Made by a program: the position numbers and the translations under genes
Notes under the pieces: model-generated
What the model was told of the DNA's origin: nothing
What the model saw: the letters and a program-made list of their open reading frames with translations, nothing else
The model's database searches: none
Source of the DNA: CAVQGM01 sp963712065
GTDB lineage: Bacteria > Actinomycetota > Acidimicrobiia > Acidimicrobiales > Acidimicrobilacustridaceae
Reading direction: 5' to 3'
Length of the DNA stretch: 64,000 bases
Assembly (NCBI GenBank): GCA_963712065.1
Contig: CAVQGM010000001.1
Coordinates: 992,001 to 1,056,000 of the forward strand
Part shown: piece after piece, positions 24,575 through 34,088 of the stretch
How positions within the stretch are numbered: position 1 is the stretch's first letter
Layout: the number at the start of each line of letters is the position of its first letter

Positions 24575-26602
24575 TTGGCCGACCACCTGCAGTACCTGCT
24601 GCTCGGCCTCGGCGGCGGCGCCGTCATCGCCGGTCTCGCCCTCGGCCTGCTCCTCACCTACCGGGCGTCGGGGGTCGTCAACTTCGCCCACGCCGCGCTC
24701 GGCATGTGGATCGCCTACTCCTACCTCGCCCTGCGTCGCGACGGCGACCTGCTGCTGCCCGTCATCGGCCTCCCCGACACCGTCTCCCTGCTCCCGGAGG
24801 GGTACCGCTTCAGTTGGGCCACGGCGCTGCTCATCGCCATGGTGCTGGCCTCCGTCTACGGACTCGTGATCCACGCCCTCGTGTTCCGGCCGCTGCGCCA
24901 CGCGCCCTCGCTGGCCAAGGTCGTCGCCAGCCTCGGCCTGTTCTTGTACCTCCTCGCCATCGCCGACCTGCGCACCGGTGACCAGGGCGCCGCCCTCACC
25001 CGCACCGAGGCCCTGCTGCCCGACGGCGTCGTGACCATCGCCGGGCTCGAGGTGCCCCAGGACCGCATCTGGCTGTTGGCGCTCGTCGTGGTCGTCACCG
25101 GCAGCCTCGCCGCGCTCTACCACCTGAGCCGGTTCGGGCTCGCCACCCGGGCGGCCGCCGAGAACGAGAAGGGCGCCGTCCTGCTCGGCCACTCACCCGA
25201 CCGGTTGGCGGCGGCCAATTGGATGCTCGCCTCCATGCTGGCCGGGGCGGCCGTGATCCTCATCGCGCCGATCGCCGGGCTGAACCCGAGCGCCACCAGC
25301 CTGCTGATCGTGCCCGCCCTCGCCGCCGCCCTCCTGGGCGGGTTCCGGTCGTTCGTCGGCACGAGCGCCGCCGGCCTCGCCATCGGCATGGTGCAGTCCG
25401 AGGTCCTCAACCTGCGCACCGACTGGACGTGGCTGCCCGACCTCGGCTTCCAGCAGGGGCTGCCGTTCCTCCTCATCGTGGCGGCCCTCGTGTGGCGCGG
25501 CGAGTCCCTGCCCACCCGGTCGACCCTGCGCACCGGCCACTTCCCGCGCTCCCCCCGCCCGGTGCGCGTCGGTTGGTGGGCCACCGGTCTGGCGGGTGCC
25601 GCCATCGTCGGCCTGCTCACCCTCGGCAGCGACTGGCGGCAGGCGATCATCGTGTCGTCGGTCTTCGCCCTCATCGCCCTGTCGATCGTGGTGCTCACCG
25701 GGTACGTGGGCCAGATCTCGCTGATGCCGATGGCCCTCGCCGGCATCGGCGCCTTCGCCATGATCAAGCTCACCGCGTCGGGTGGCGTGCCGTTCCCCCT
25801 CGCTCCGCTGCTCGCCGCGCTGGTCGCCGTCGGGGTCGGCCTGATCGCCGGCGTCCCCGCGGTCCGCGTGCGGGGGATGAACCTGGCCATCGCCACCCTC
25901 GCCGCCGCCGTGGCCATCGAGGAGCTGGTGCTCAAGTGGGGCTGGTTCACCGGTGGGCTCGAGGGCGCCGACGTGCCCACGCCCCGCCTGTTCGGCATCG
26001 ACCTCGGCATCAGCGCCACCGGTGGCGACTTCCCGCGCGCCGCGTTCGGGATCCTCTGCGTCGTCGTGCTGGCGGCGACGGCCGTGATCGTCGCCAACCT
26101 GCGCCGGAGCAGCACCGGGCTGCGCTGGCTCGCCGTGCGGGCCAACGAGCGGGCCGCGGCCGCCGCCGGGGTGGACGTGGCCCGCACCAAGCTCGGGGCC
26201 TTCGCCTTCTCGAGCTTCCTCGCCGGCCTCGGCGGCACGCTGCTCGCGTACCAGTACGACACCCTGTCGGTGAACTCGTTCCTGGTGTTCCAGTCGCTCG
26301 CCCTGTTGGCGGTCACCTACCTCGGGGGCATCGCCAGCATCGCCGGCGCCCTCGTGGCCGGGGCCATGACCGACGGCGGCCTGCTCTCGGTCGCCACCGG
26401 AGGCGGGGGCAACCAGACCCAGTTCGCCATCAACGGGCTGGCACTGATCGCCGTCGCCGCCCTGTACCCCGAAGGGATCACCGGTGCCGCCTACCGGCTG
26501 GTCGAGCGCCTGGGGCTGCGCGAATCGGCGACCGGCGACCCCGGTGAGGACGCCGGTGACGAGGACGAGGCGAGCCCCCTCGTCGCCGCCGGCGGCGGCT
26601 GA
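24575..26602 (+). CDS. Fused LivH-LivM ABC permease
   Basis: 675 residues from a TTG three bases after the binding-protein stop. Two Liv permease modules are joined in one chain. Residues 1 to about 310 are LivH-like (ASGVVNFAHAALGMWIAYSYLAL, ENEKGAVLLGHSPDRLAAANWMLASMLAG). About 340-650 are LivM-like (LTGYVGQISLMPMALAGIGAFAMIKL, RGMNLAIATLAAAVAIEELVL, RANERAAAAAGVDVARTKLGAFAFSSFLAGLGGTLLAYQY, TYLGGIASIAGALVAG). The EAA-like coupling loops are present in both halves, so it should contact two ATPase domains. No LivG/LivF gene follows; the next gene is convergent. The ATPases must be encoded elsewhere or be shared. Confidence 0.9.
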   Translation: MADHLQYLLLGLGGGAVIAGLALGLLLTYRASGVVNFAHAALGMWIAYSYLALRRDGDLLLPVIGLPDTVSLLPEGYRFSWATALLIAMVLASVYGLVIHALVFRPLRHAPSLAKVVASLGLFLYLLAIADLRTGDQGAALTRTEALLPDGVVTIAGLEVPQDRIWLLALVVVVTGSLAALYHLSRFGLATRAAAENEKGAVLLGHSPDRLAAANWMLASMLAGAAVILIAPIAGLNPSATSLLIVPALAAALLGGFRSFVGTSAAGLAIGMVQSEVLNLRTDWTWLPDLGFQQGLPFLLIVAALVWRGESLPTRSTLRTGHFPRSPRPVRVGWWATGLAGAAIVGLLTLGSDWRQAIIVSSVFALIALSIVVLTGYVGQISLMPMALAGIGAFAMIKLTASGGVPFPLAPLLAALVAVGVGLIAGVPAVRVRGMNLAIATLAAAVAIEELVLKWGWFTGGLEGADVPTPRLFGIDLGISATGGDFPRAAFGILCVVVLAATAVIVANLRRSSTGLRWLAVRANERAAAAAGVDVARTKLGAFAFSSFLAGLGGTLLAYQYDTLSVNSFLVFQSLALLAVTYLGGIASIAGALVAGAMTDGGLLSVATGGGGNQTQFAINGLALIAVAALYPEGITGAAYRLVERLGLRESATGDPGEDAGDEDEASPLVAAGGG

Positions 26603-26619
26603 CCCCGACGGGGCCGCCG

Positions 26620-27096
26620 CTACTCCTGGACGAGCTCGATCAGGGTGCCGAACGCCGTCTTCGGGTGGACGAAGGCCACCGTCGTGCCACGCGAGCCGGG
26701 CCGCGGCTGCTCGTCGATGACCCGGCCACCCTGGTCCTTGACGGCCTGGAGGGCCACGGCGCAGTCGGCGACCCGATAGCCGATGTGGTGGAGACCCTCA
26801 CCCTTCTTCTCGAGGTACTTGGCCACCGGCGAGTCGTCACGGGTCGGGGTCAGCAGCTGGATGTAGCTGTCGGCCACCTTGAGCAGGGCCTCCTCGACAC
26901 CGTCGCTGTCGACCACCTCCCGATGGTCGACCACCGCGCCGAAGGTCTCGCGGTAGTAGTCGATGGCGGCACCGAGGTCGTTGACGGCGATGGCCACGTG
27001 ATCGATCTCGGTGAGCAGCGGCGCCGGGGCGGCGCCGGTGGACGCCTGCGAGGCGGTGTTCTCCTCGCCGGGCATGCGGGCGGTCAGTCCGGCCAT
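26620..27096 (-). CDS. mce: Methylmalonyl-CoA/ethylmalonyl-CoA epimerase
   Basis: 158 residues. Vicinal-oxygen-chelate (glyoxalase) fold: TEIDHVAIAVNDLGAAIDYYRETFGA (metal His), VEEALLKVADSYIQLLTP, GEGLHHIGYRVADCAVALQAVKDQGGRVIDE (metal His pair region) and AFVHPKTAFGTLIELVQE (metal and catalytic Glu). It interconverts the 2R and 2S forms of methylmalonyl-CoA and, in the ethylmalonyl-CoA route, of ethylmalonyl-CoA. It starts 10 bp after the crotonyl-CoA carboxylase/reductase stop, with AGGAGG seven bases before the ATG. That Shine-Dalgarno overlaps the upstream TAG, so the two are tightly coupled. The N-terminal 28 residues are an unconserved extension. Confidence 0.92.
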   Translation of the reverse strand: MAGLTARMPGEENTASQASTGAAPAPLLTEIDHVAIAVNDLGAAIDYYRETFGAVVDHREVVDSDGVEEALLKVADSYIQLLTPTRDDSPVAKYLEKKGEGLHHIGYRVADCAVALQAVKDQGGRVIDEQPRPGSRGTTVAFVHPKTAFGTLIELVQE

Positions 27097-27106
27097 CGGG
27101 TACCTC

Positions 27107-28453
27107 CTAGGCGCCGTAGTTGCGGAACAGGTTGATCTTGTCCTCGCCGACGCGCTCGCGCAGGTCGCGGTCGTCGATGCCGAGGCCCTCCTCGGGCGCC
27201 AGGCACAGCACGGCGATCTTCCCCTCGTGCAGGTTCTTGTGGACCTGGTAGGCGGCCTCGCCCGTCTCGGTGAGCGGGTACACGGCCGAGAGGATCGGCT
27301 GGATCTTGCCCTCGCAGATGAGCTGGTTGGCGGCCCACGCCTCGGCGTAGTTGGCGAAGTGCGAGCTGACGATGCGCTTGAGCTTCATCCAGAGGTGCCG
27401 GTTGTCATACTCGATCATGTACCCGGAGGTCGCGGCACAGGTGACGATCGTGCCGCCGCGGGCGGCGACGAACACGGACGCGCCGAACGTCTGACGGCCG
27501 GGGTGCTCGAACACGATGTCGACGTCCCGACCGATCAGGGCCCGGATGTCCTTGCCGAGCCGGCGCCACTCGGCCTCGTCCTGGGTGTGCTCGTCCTTCC
27601 AGAAGCGGTAGTCCGCCGCCTTCCGGTCGATGACCGCCTCGCAGCCCATCGCCTCGAGGATCTCCGCCTTCTCGGGCGACGACACGACGCCGACGGGTGT
27701 GCCGCCGCCGTTGAGGACGTACTGGACCGCGTAGCCGCCGAGACCGCCGGTGGCGCCCCACACCAGCACGGCATCGCCCTGGGTCATGTTGCCGGCGTGC
27801 TCGCTCACGAGCATGCGGTAGCTCGTGGAGTTGCACAGGGCGTTGACCGCCGACTCCTCCCAGCTGAGGTGCGTCGGCTTGGGCATGAGCTGGTTGGCCT
27901 TGACCACGGCCAGGTCGGCGAGGCCGCCGTAGTTGGTCTCGAAGCCCCAGATGAGCTGGTTGGACGCCAGCATCGAGTCGTTGTGGGCGGCCGGGTCCTG
28001 ATCGTCGACGTAGTTGCAGTGCACGGTGACCTTGTCGCCGGGCTTCCAGTTCCGCACGGCAGAGCCGGTGCGCAGCACCACGCCCGACGCGTCGGACCCG
28101 ACGATGTGGAACGGCTGGTCGTGGCGGGCACCCCAGACCCCCTGCCGGCCGAGGCGCTTGAGGAACCCGAAGGTGGGGAGCGGCTCGAAGATCGACGTCC
28201 ACACCGTGTTGAAGTTGATGGAGCTGGCCATCACGGCCATGACGACCTCGTCGGGAGCCAGCTCGGGCAGGCCGACCTCTTGGAGGTGCAGCGCCTTGCG
28301 GGGGTCCTTGTCGGCGCTGTCGAGGCCCTCGAACATCCCGGTCTCGGACTCGAGGACCACGGCGGCGCGGTAGGACTCGGGCAGCGGGAGGGCGGCGATC
28401 TCGTCGCCCGACGCCCCGTTCTGGATGGCATCGAGGATGGCCTGGGTGGACAT
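27107..28453 (-). CDS. ccr: Crotonyl-CoA carboxylase/reductase
   Basis: 448 residues, normal length. NADPH-dependent reductive carboxylation of crotonyl-CoA to (2S)-ethylmalonyl-CoA, the defining step of the ethylmalonyl-CoA pathway and a source of ethylmalonyl-CoA extender units. Medium-chain reductase fold with Ccr-specific features: SSINFNTVWTSIFEP, GRQGVWGARHDQPFHIVGSDASGVV, GDKVTVHCNYVDDQDPAAHNDSM, QLIWGFETNYGGLADLAVVKANQLMPKP, VNALCNSTSYRMLVS, the cofactor loop VWGATGGLGGYAVQY, and DIVFEHPGRQTFGASVFVA. These segments separate it from generic zinc-free quinone reductases. It is followed directly by the epimerase; the next steps (mutase, thiolase, dehydrogenase) are elsewhere in the window. 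Confidence 0.94.
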   Translation of the reverse strand: MSTQAILDAIQNGASGDEIAALPLPESYRAAVVLESETGMFEGLDSADKDPRKALHLQEVGLPELAPDEVVMAVMASSINFNTVWTSIFEPLPTFGFLKRLGRQGVWGARHDQPFHIVGSDASGVVLRTGSAVRNWKPGDKVTVHCNYVDDQDPAAHNDSMLASNQLIWGFETNYGGLADLAVVKANQLMPKPTHLSWEESAVNALCNSTSYRMLVSEHAGNMTQGDAVLVWGATGGLGGYAVQYVLNGGGTPVGVVSSPEKAEILEAMGCEAVIDRKAADYRFWKDEHTQDEAEWRRLGKDIRALIGRDVDIVFEHPGRQTFGASVFVAARGGTIVTCAATSGYMIEYDNRHLWMKLKRIVSSHFANYAEAWAANQLICEGKIQPILSAVYPLTETGEAAYQVHKNLHEGKIAVLCLAPEEGLGIDDRDLRERVGEDKINLFRNYGA

Positions 28454-28622
28454 GGCACCTGACGCTAGCCGGGACCTCTCGACCGGAACAAACGCCCAGG
28501 ATTCCTGAAAGATGGATCGGGAATGACGCCGCCACTCAGCGCGCGTAAAGTAGGGCGATCGGCCTACCCGGACCGCCCGTCCGGGTCACGCACGGGATAC
28601 GCGGTTGGAGAGCGGGGCTTGG

Positions 28623-29426
28623 GTGCTGACACCCGAGGAGATCGAGGGTCGAGCGTTTCGCGCCGAGCCTGACGGCTACGACCGGCGTGAGGTCGACGCG
28701 TTCCTCGCCGACCTCGCCGCCTCGGTCCGCGCCGACCGGGCCCGCCTCGCCGCCTCCTCCGCCGAGGGCGATCCGTTCGCGGTGCTCGGCCAGGAGGTCG
28801 CCGACATCCTGCGGGCCACCGAACAGGCCGCCGCCCGCAAGCGCGCCGAGCTCGAGACCGAGCTGGGCGCCCGTCGGGCCGAGGTCGACATCGCCCTCGA
28901 GGAGTCCCGGCAGCGGGCCGAGCGCGAGCACGAGCAGGCCAAGCGGCTGCTCGTGCGGGCCCAGCAGCGCGCCGACACCATCGTCGCCGAGGCCGAGGAG
29001 CAGGCCCGGGCCCGCATCCGGCGAGCCGACGTCGAGGCCCGGCAGCGCACCGACGTCGTCGTCGAGCGGGCCCGACGCCGCGAAGAGCGCCTCGTCGAGG
29101 CCGAACGGGCCGCCGCCGAGCGCATCCGGGCCCTGCGGGCACAACTCGCCGCCGTGCTCGACGGCGCGCCGCTCGACGACCCGGGCCCCGTGCTCGACCT
29201 CACCGAGGGCGAGGCGGTGCTCCGAACGGCCGACGAGGGGGCGGGCTCGGAGCGACCGGGCACCATCGGCGTGGTCCGCGACCCGCTCGACCACCTGGTA
29301 CGAGCCGCGGTCGCCCGTGCCCAGGAGCACCCGGTCCGAGCCGACGACGATCCCGACCGCCAGACGGGGCCGGCACTCGACGTCGACCCCGACGGGCACC
29401 CCGCCAGCGGCAACGGTCGCGCCTGA
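28623..29426 (+). CDS. DivIVA-domain coiled-coil protein
   Basis: 267 residues from the GTG at 28623, giving a start of (M)LTPEEIEGRAFRAEPDGYDRREVDAFLADL, the typical short DivIVA N-terminal motif; an upstream TTG at 28605 is possible. Residues about 60-190 form a long Arg/Glu/Ala-rich coiled coil, followed by an acidic, Pro/Asp-rich disordered tail. DivIVA-type proteins (Wag31, SepIVA and relatives) recognise curved membrane and organise polar growth or division in actinobacteria. There is no second DivIVA domain and no cell-wall gene next to it, so the precise role is open. A terminator overlaps its stop. Confidence 0.75.
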   Translation: MLTPEEIEGRAFRAEPDGYDRREVDAFLADLAASVRADRARLAASSAEGDPFAVLGQEVADILRATEQAAARKRAELETELGARRAEVDIALEESRQRAEREHEQAKRLLVRAQQRADTIVAEAEEQARARIRRADVEARQRTDVVVERARRREERLVEAERAAAERIRALRAQLAAVLDGAPLDDPGPVLDLTEGEAVLRTADEGAGSERPGTIGVVRDPLDHLVRAAVARAQEHPVRADDDPDRQTGPALDVDPDGHPASGNGRA

Positions 29427-29455
29427 GCGCCGAGGCGCTCAGGCGCCGGGCTTTT
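29419..29455 (+). terminator. Rho-independent terminator of the DivIVA-domain gene
   Basis: A perfect 12-bp stem GCGCCTGAGCGC (29419-29430) pairs with GCGCTCAGGCGC (29435-29446) around a CGAG loop and is followed by CGGGCTTTT. The 5' arm contains the stop codon of the DivIVA-domain gene. Confidence 0.8.
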
Positions 29456-29484
29456 GACCGGCCCCGGCCGGTGGTCCCTACACT
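29454..29484 (+). promoter_or_regulatory. Candidate sigma-70 type promoter for the thiolase gene
   Basis: TTGACC (29454-29459) and TACACT (29479-29484) are separated by 19 nt, upstream of the thiolase ATG at 29532. The -35 begins inside the T-run of the preceding terminator. This is a sequence resemblance only. Confidence 0.4.
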
Positions 29485-29531
29485 GCCGACACGCCCTGCG
29501 GGGCGCTCACCCGGGGGAAAGGAACACCACC

Positions 29532-30713
<1,182 letters not shown>

Positions 30714-30719
30714 GCCGCA

Positions 30720-30748
30720 CCGGGCCGGGCGTTCGCGTCCGGCCCGGG
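30720..30748. terminator. Bidirectional terminator between thiolase and recR
   Basis: CCGGGCCGGGCG and CGTCCGGCCCGG form a 12-bp stem with one G-U pair closed by a TTCG loop, placed between the convergent thiolase (ends 30713) and recR (ends 30780). There is no clear T-run on either side. Confidence 0.65.
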
Positions 30749-30779
30749 AGAAGGGTCCCACCCCGACCGCTCGGGCGAC

Positions 30780-31385
30780 TCAGCCCTCGACGTCGCGCCG
30801 ACCCTCGAGGGCCCGACCGAGGGTGAGCTCGTCGGCGTACTCGAGGTCGCCGCCCACCGGCAGCCCGCTGGCGATGCGCGTCACCCGGACCCCGAGCGGC
30901 CCGACGAGGCGACCGAGGTACATGGCCGTCGCCTCGCCCTCGATGTTGGGGTTGGTGCAGAGGATGACCTCCTGCACGTCCTCGTGGTCGAGCCGCGCCA
31001 GCAGCTCCTTCACCCGCAGCTGCTCGGGCCCGATCCCCTCGATCGGGCTGATGGCCCCCTGCAGCACGTGGTAGCGGCCGTGGAACTCACCGGTCTTCTC
31101 CACCGCGACGATGTCCCGCGGTTCTTCGACGACGCAGACCACGGTCGCGTCCCGACGGGGATCGGTGCAGATGCCGCACTCCTCGCCCTCGGACACGTTG
31201 TAGCAGCGCGCGCAGAACGAGACCTTGTCCTTGACCTCGGCGATCGACCGGGCCAGTCGGAGGGCGTCGTCCTTGGGCAGCTTGAGCAGGTGGAAGGCGA
31301 TCCGCTGGGCCGACTTGGGGCCGACGCCGGGCAGCCGCCCGAGCTCGTCGATGAGGTCCTGCACCGGACCGGCGTAGACGCTCAT
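30780..31385 (-). CDS. recR: Recombination mediator RecR
   Basis: 201 residues, normal length. N-terminal helix-hairpin-helix LIDELGRLPGVGPKSAQRIAFHLL, the four-Cys zinc motif CARCYNVSEGEECGIC, then a Toprim domain (VCVVEEPRDIVAVEKTGEFHGRYHVL, EVILCTNPNIEGEATAMYL) and the C-terminal Walker-like GLPVGGDLEYADELTLGRAL. With RecO and RecF it loads RecA on SSB-coated gaps. The start overlaps the ybaB stop by four bases (ATGA), giving the conserved dnaX-ybaB-recR order. Confidence 0.96.
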   Translation of the reverse strand: MSVYAGPVQDLIDELGRLPGVGPKSAQRIAFHLLKLPKDDALRLARSIAEVKDKVSFCARCYNVSEGEECGICTDPRRDATVVCVVEEPRDIVAVEKTGEFHGRYHVLQGAISPIEGIGPEQLRVKELLARLDHEDVQEVILCTNPNIEGEATAMYLGRLVGPLGVRVTRIASGLPVGGDLEYADELTLGRALEGRRDVEG

Positions 31386-31828
31386 CCGGGGGTGGGGCGC
31401 GGCCCGCCGTCACCGGCCCCTTCGTCGTCCTCGTCGCCGGCGGCGACCTCGTCGGCCTCGTCGAGCTCCTCGACGTCGATGACCTCGTCGCCGCCGACGA
31501 ACATGGCCTCGAGCGGGTTGCCGCCGAGCAGATCGCCGAGCGGCCCGGCCGTTCGCTCCTGCAGCTCGGCGATGCGGCGCACGGCATCGTGCAGGGCGGC
31601 GAGGACGAGGTCGGCCAACAGCTCGACGTCGTCGGGGTCGACGGCGTCGGGGCGGATGCGCACGGCGCGGAACTCCATGGCCCCGGTGACCTCGATGGTC
31701 ACCGCGCCACCGCCGGCCTGGCCCTCGACGACGGCTTGGGCGACCTCGTCCTGGGCGGCGGCCAACTGGGCCTGCATCTGCATGGCCTGGGAGAGCAGGT
31801 CGTTGAGGTCGAAGGGCTGGTCGGTCAT
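31382..31828 (-). CDS. YbaB/EbfC family nucleoid-associated protein
   Basis: 148 residues. The core (about 1-95) is YbaB-like: DLNDLLSQAMQMQAQLAAAQDEVAQAVVEGQAGGGAVTIEVTGAMEFRAVRIRPDAVDPDDVELLADLVLAALHDAVRRI. YbaB dimers bind DNA and influence nucleoid structure. The usual length is about 100-115; here an acidic tail of roughly 40 residues (EVIDVEELDEADEVAAGDEDDEG region) is added, which may mask DNA binding or recruit partners. It lies between dnaX (12 bp upstream) and recR (overlapping). Confidence 0.9.
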   Translation of the reverse strand: MTDQPFDLNDLLSQAMQMQAQLAAAQDEVAQAVVEGQAGGGAVTIEVTGAMEFRAVRIRPDAVDPDDVELLADLVLAALHDAVRRIAELQERTAGPLGDLLGGNPLEAMFVGGDEVIDVEELDEADEVAAGDEDDEGAGDGGPRPTPG

Positions 31829-31840
31829 GGGGTCCTCGGG

Positions 31841-33721
31841 TCAGTCGCCGTCGACGAGCTCGGCGCCCGGGAACACCTGGGCGATCCGCTCCACGCCCGT
31901 CGTCGCCACGTCGGTGGCGTCGGTGAGCTCGGACAGGTCGATGGTGTCGGGATCGTCGGCGGTCGGCGGCCCGTCGTCGGCACCGCCGTCGCGGGGGGCC
32001 GGCACGGCGCCGCCGGCGTCGACGACGATGCGGATCGGCACCGGGCGCCCGAAGTGGGCGGCCAGGGCGGCCTCCACGTCGCCCCGGACCTCTTCGCACT
32101 TGGTGGCATGGATCGCGTTGGGCAGCCCGAACACGGCGGCGTCGGCCTCGACCGCCACCCACCGTCCGCCCGAGTAGCGGGGCTTGGCCCGGCCGAGCGA
32201 CGGGAGGATGGCGTCACCCCAGGCGATGGTCAGCTCGTCGCGGCTCGGCAGGCCGCCGTCGCCGGTGGCGGCAGGCGCCGGCGCGGTCGCGGGGGACGCA
32301 GCGGGACCCGGCCCCGGGGGGGCGGGAGCCGACGCCGGCGGCCGGGGTGGGGGGGACGGCGGGGATTCGGCGGTCGCCGCCACCGCGGACCGCGGCGGCG
32401 GGGCGACACCACCCCTGGCCTCTTTGCGACGGGCGAGCTCCTCGCGCGCCAGCTCGGCGGGACCGGGGCGGCGATCGGTGCCGGGAGCACTCGGGGCCGC
32501 GGGCTCGGCGACGTGCCCGGCGGCGTCGGCCACCGGGGCCGGTGGAGGCCCGGCGCGCCGTGATGGCGAGACCGGGGGCGGTGGCGGGGGCGCCGCCGGC
32601 GCGGCGGAGGGCGCCGCCGGGACCCCCTCGCGCTCGAGACGGGTGATGCGGTCGGCCAGCGCCGCCAGGTTGAGGTCGGCGTCGGGCCGGGTGAGCCGCA
32701 CCAGGGTGACCTCGAGGGTGATCCGCGGGTCGGGGGCGTCCTGGATCCCGACGAAGGCCTCGCCCAGCAACTCGAGGGCGCGAGTGGCACCCGCCGGCCC
32801 GAGGCGCGCCGCCTGGTCGACGACGGTGTCGCGCTCTCGATCGGCCAGGCGTTCGAGGTCGGCGCCGACGGCGGCGAGGAACACGTCGCGCAGCCGGCCG
32901 ATGAGGTCCTCGCCGAGGGCCCGCGGCGCCCTCCCGTCGGCGATGGCCGAGTCGACGGCGAGGAGGGCCCGGCCCGTGTCGCGGTCGCAGAGCGCCTCGA
33001 CCAGCTCGTCGAGCACACCGAGGTCGGTCGGCGCGCCGCCACCGGCGGCCGCCACCTGGTCGAGCGCCGACAGGGTGTCGCGGGCCGAGCCGGCACCGAT
33101 GCGCAACACGTAGTCCCGTCCCTCGGGGGTGACCTCGAGCCCGGCGTCGTCGATCACGTCGTCGACCAGCGACTCGAGGTCGGCGGCCGGCAGCAGGTGC
33201 ACCTCGTAGTGCTGGGTGCGGCTCTTGATGGTCGGCAGGACCTTCTGGGGGTCGGTGGTGGCCAGCACGAACACGACGTGGTCGGGCGGCTCCTCGAGCG
33301 TCTTCAGCAGCGCGTTGGACGCTGCGTTGGACAGCATGTGGACCTCGTCGAGGATGTACACCTTCGTGCGCCCGGGGGTGCCGAGGGCCGCCCGGTTGAT
33401 GAGGTCGCGGATGTCCTCGACCTTGTTGTTCGACGCGGCGTCGAGCTCGTGGACGTCGAACGACGTGCCGCCCTCGATGGCCCGGCACGACTCGCAGACC
33501 CCGCACGGCTCGCCGTCGACGGAGGCCTCGCAGTTGAGCACCTTGGCGAGGATGCGCGCGGTGGTCGTCTTGCCCGTGCCACGAGGGCCGCTGAACAGGT
33601 AGGCGTGGCCGACCCGGTCCTCACGGACGGCGTTCTGCAGGGCCCGCACCAGGTGCTCCTGGCCCCGCACCTCGCCGAACCGCTGGGGCCGGTAGCGCCG
33701 GTAGAGGGACTGGTACGCCAT
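31841..33721 (-). CDS. dnaX: DNA polymerase III subunit gamma/tau
   Basis: 626 residues. Clamp-loader ATPase: YRRYRPQRFGEVRGQEHLVRAL, Walker A GPRGTGKTTTAR (about 45-56), a Cys4 zinc module (CEASVDGEPCGVCESC), Walker B YILDEVHMLS, sensor 1 VLATTDPQKVLPTIKSRTQ. Domain III runs to about 370. A long Pro/Ala-rich linker (about 375-510) then joins a tau-like C-terminal domain (SRDELTIAWGDAILPSLGRAKPRYSGGRWVAVE) and an acidic end. It assembles the beta clamp and couples polymerases at the fork. First gene of the dnaX-ybaB-recR operon; SRP RNA and tRNA-Ser lie just upstream. Confidence 0.96.
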   Translation of the reverse strand: MAYQSLYRRYRPQRFGEVRGQEHLVRALQNAVREDRVGHAYLFSGPRGTGKTTTARILAKVLNCEASVDGEPCGVCESCRAIEGGTSFDVHELDAASNNKVEDIRDLINRAALGTPGRTKVYILDEVHMLSNAASNALLKTLEEPPDHVVFVLATTDPQKVLPTIKSRTQHYEVHLLPAADLESLVDDVIDDAGLEVTPEGRDYVLRIGAGSARDTLSALDQVAAAGGGAPTDLGVLDELVEALCDRDTGRALLAVDSAIADGRAPRALGEDLIGRLRDVFLAAVGADLERLADRERDTVVDQAARLGPAGATRALELLGEAFVGIQDAPDPRITLEVTLVRLTRPDADLNLAALADRITRLEREGVPAAPSAAPAAPPPPPPVSPSRRAGPPPAPVADAAGHVAEPAAPSAPGTDRRPGPAELAREELARRKEARGGVAPPPRSAVAATAESPPSPPPRPPASAPAPPGPGPAASPATAPAPAATGDGGLPSRDELTIAWGDAILPSLGRAKPRYSGGRWVAVEADAAVFGLPNAIHATKCEEVRGDVEAALAAHFGRPVPIRIVVDAGGAVPAPRDGGADDGPPTADDPDTIDLSELTDATDVATTGVERIAQVFPGAELVDGD

Positions 33722-33816
33722 CGCCGGCGATCCTACCGAGGGCGGGCCACCCCCGAAGCCGGCACCGCGCCGAGCGGCTGGGGCGTCGGGCGGCGGACGC
33801 GATGCGTCCGCTCCCC

Positions 33817-33928
33817 CACGTGATGGTCAGGCGACCTGCGGCACACCGGAGGCACCGCTGAGAGCTGCTGCCTCCCGGCCCTGACTCGGTTCACGGGCTC
33901 CGATTGCACAGGGCCCGACCATCACGTG
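33817..33928 (-). ncRNA. ffs: Signal recognition particle RNA, small bacterial type (4.5S)
   Basis: On the minus strand the terminal helix CACGTGATGGTC pairs with GACCATCACGTG. The apical domain contains GTCAGGGCCGGGAGGCAGCAG, with a GNRA-type loop (GGGA), and the characteristic ...GTGTGCCG return strand, as in 4.5S RNA. The helix can extend to about 33940 and 33805 (CGTCCGCTC/GAGCGGACG), so the primary transcript may be about 136 nt; a TATCCT -10-like hexamer lies just upstream on the minus strand (rc of 33949-33954 region). It binds Ffh to target membrane proteins. The position between dnaX and tRNA-Ser is familiar in actinobacteria. Confidence 0.85.
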
Positions 33929-33989
33929 CGAGAGCGGACGAGGCACAGGATAGCCTCCCCAGTCGCGTTCCCCCAGGGGACGCCAGCCA

Positions 33990-34077
33990 GGAGGGATGCG
34001 AGAGCGGCCGAATCGGCACGCTTGGAAAGCGTGTGTGGGGCAACCCACCGTGGGTTCGAATCCCACTCCCTCCGCCA
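33990..34077 (+). tRNA. tRNA-Ser (anticodon GGA)
   Basis: Acceptor arms GGAGGGA (33990-33996) and TCCCTCC (34067-34073), discriminator G and an encoded CCA (34075-34077). The anticodon stem-loop reads CGCTTGGAAAGCG with GGA in the loop. The long variable arm (TGTGGGGCAACCCACC region) is typical of serine tRNAs, and the T arm has GGGTTCGAATCCC. It decodes UCC/UCU. Confidence 0.95.
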
Positions 34078-34088
34078 CGGGCCCACGG

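Noticed and set aside
33827..34078. Minus-strand open frame starting with a GVGFEPT-like sequence over the tRNA-Ser(GGA) and SRP RNA
   Set aside because: It is the antisense translation of a serine tRNA, a well-known false gene; the RNA genes explain the sequence.
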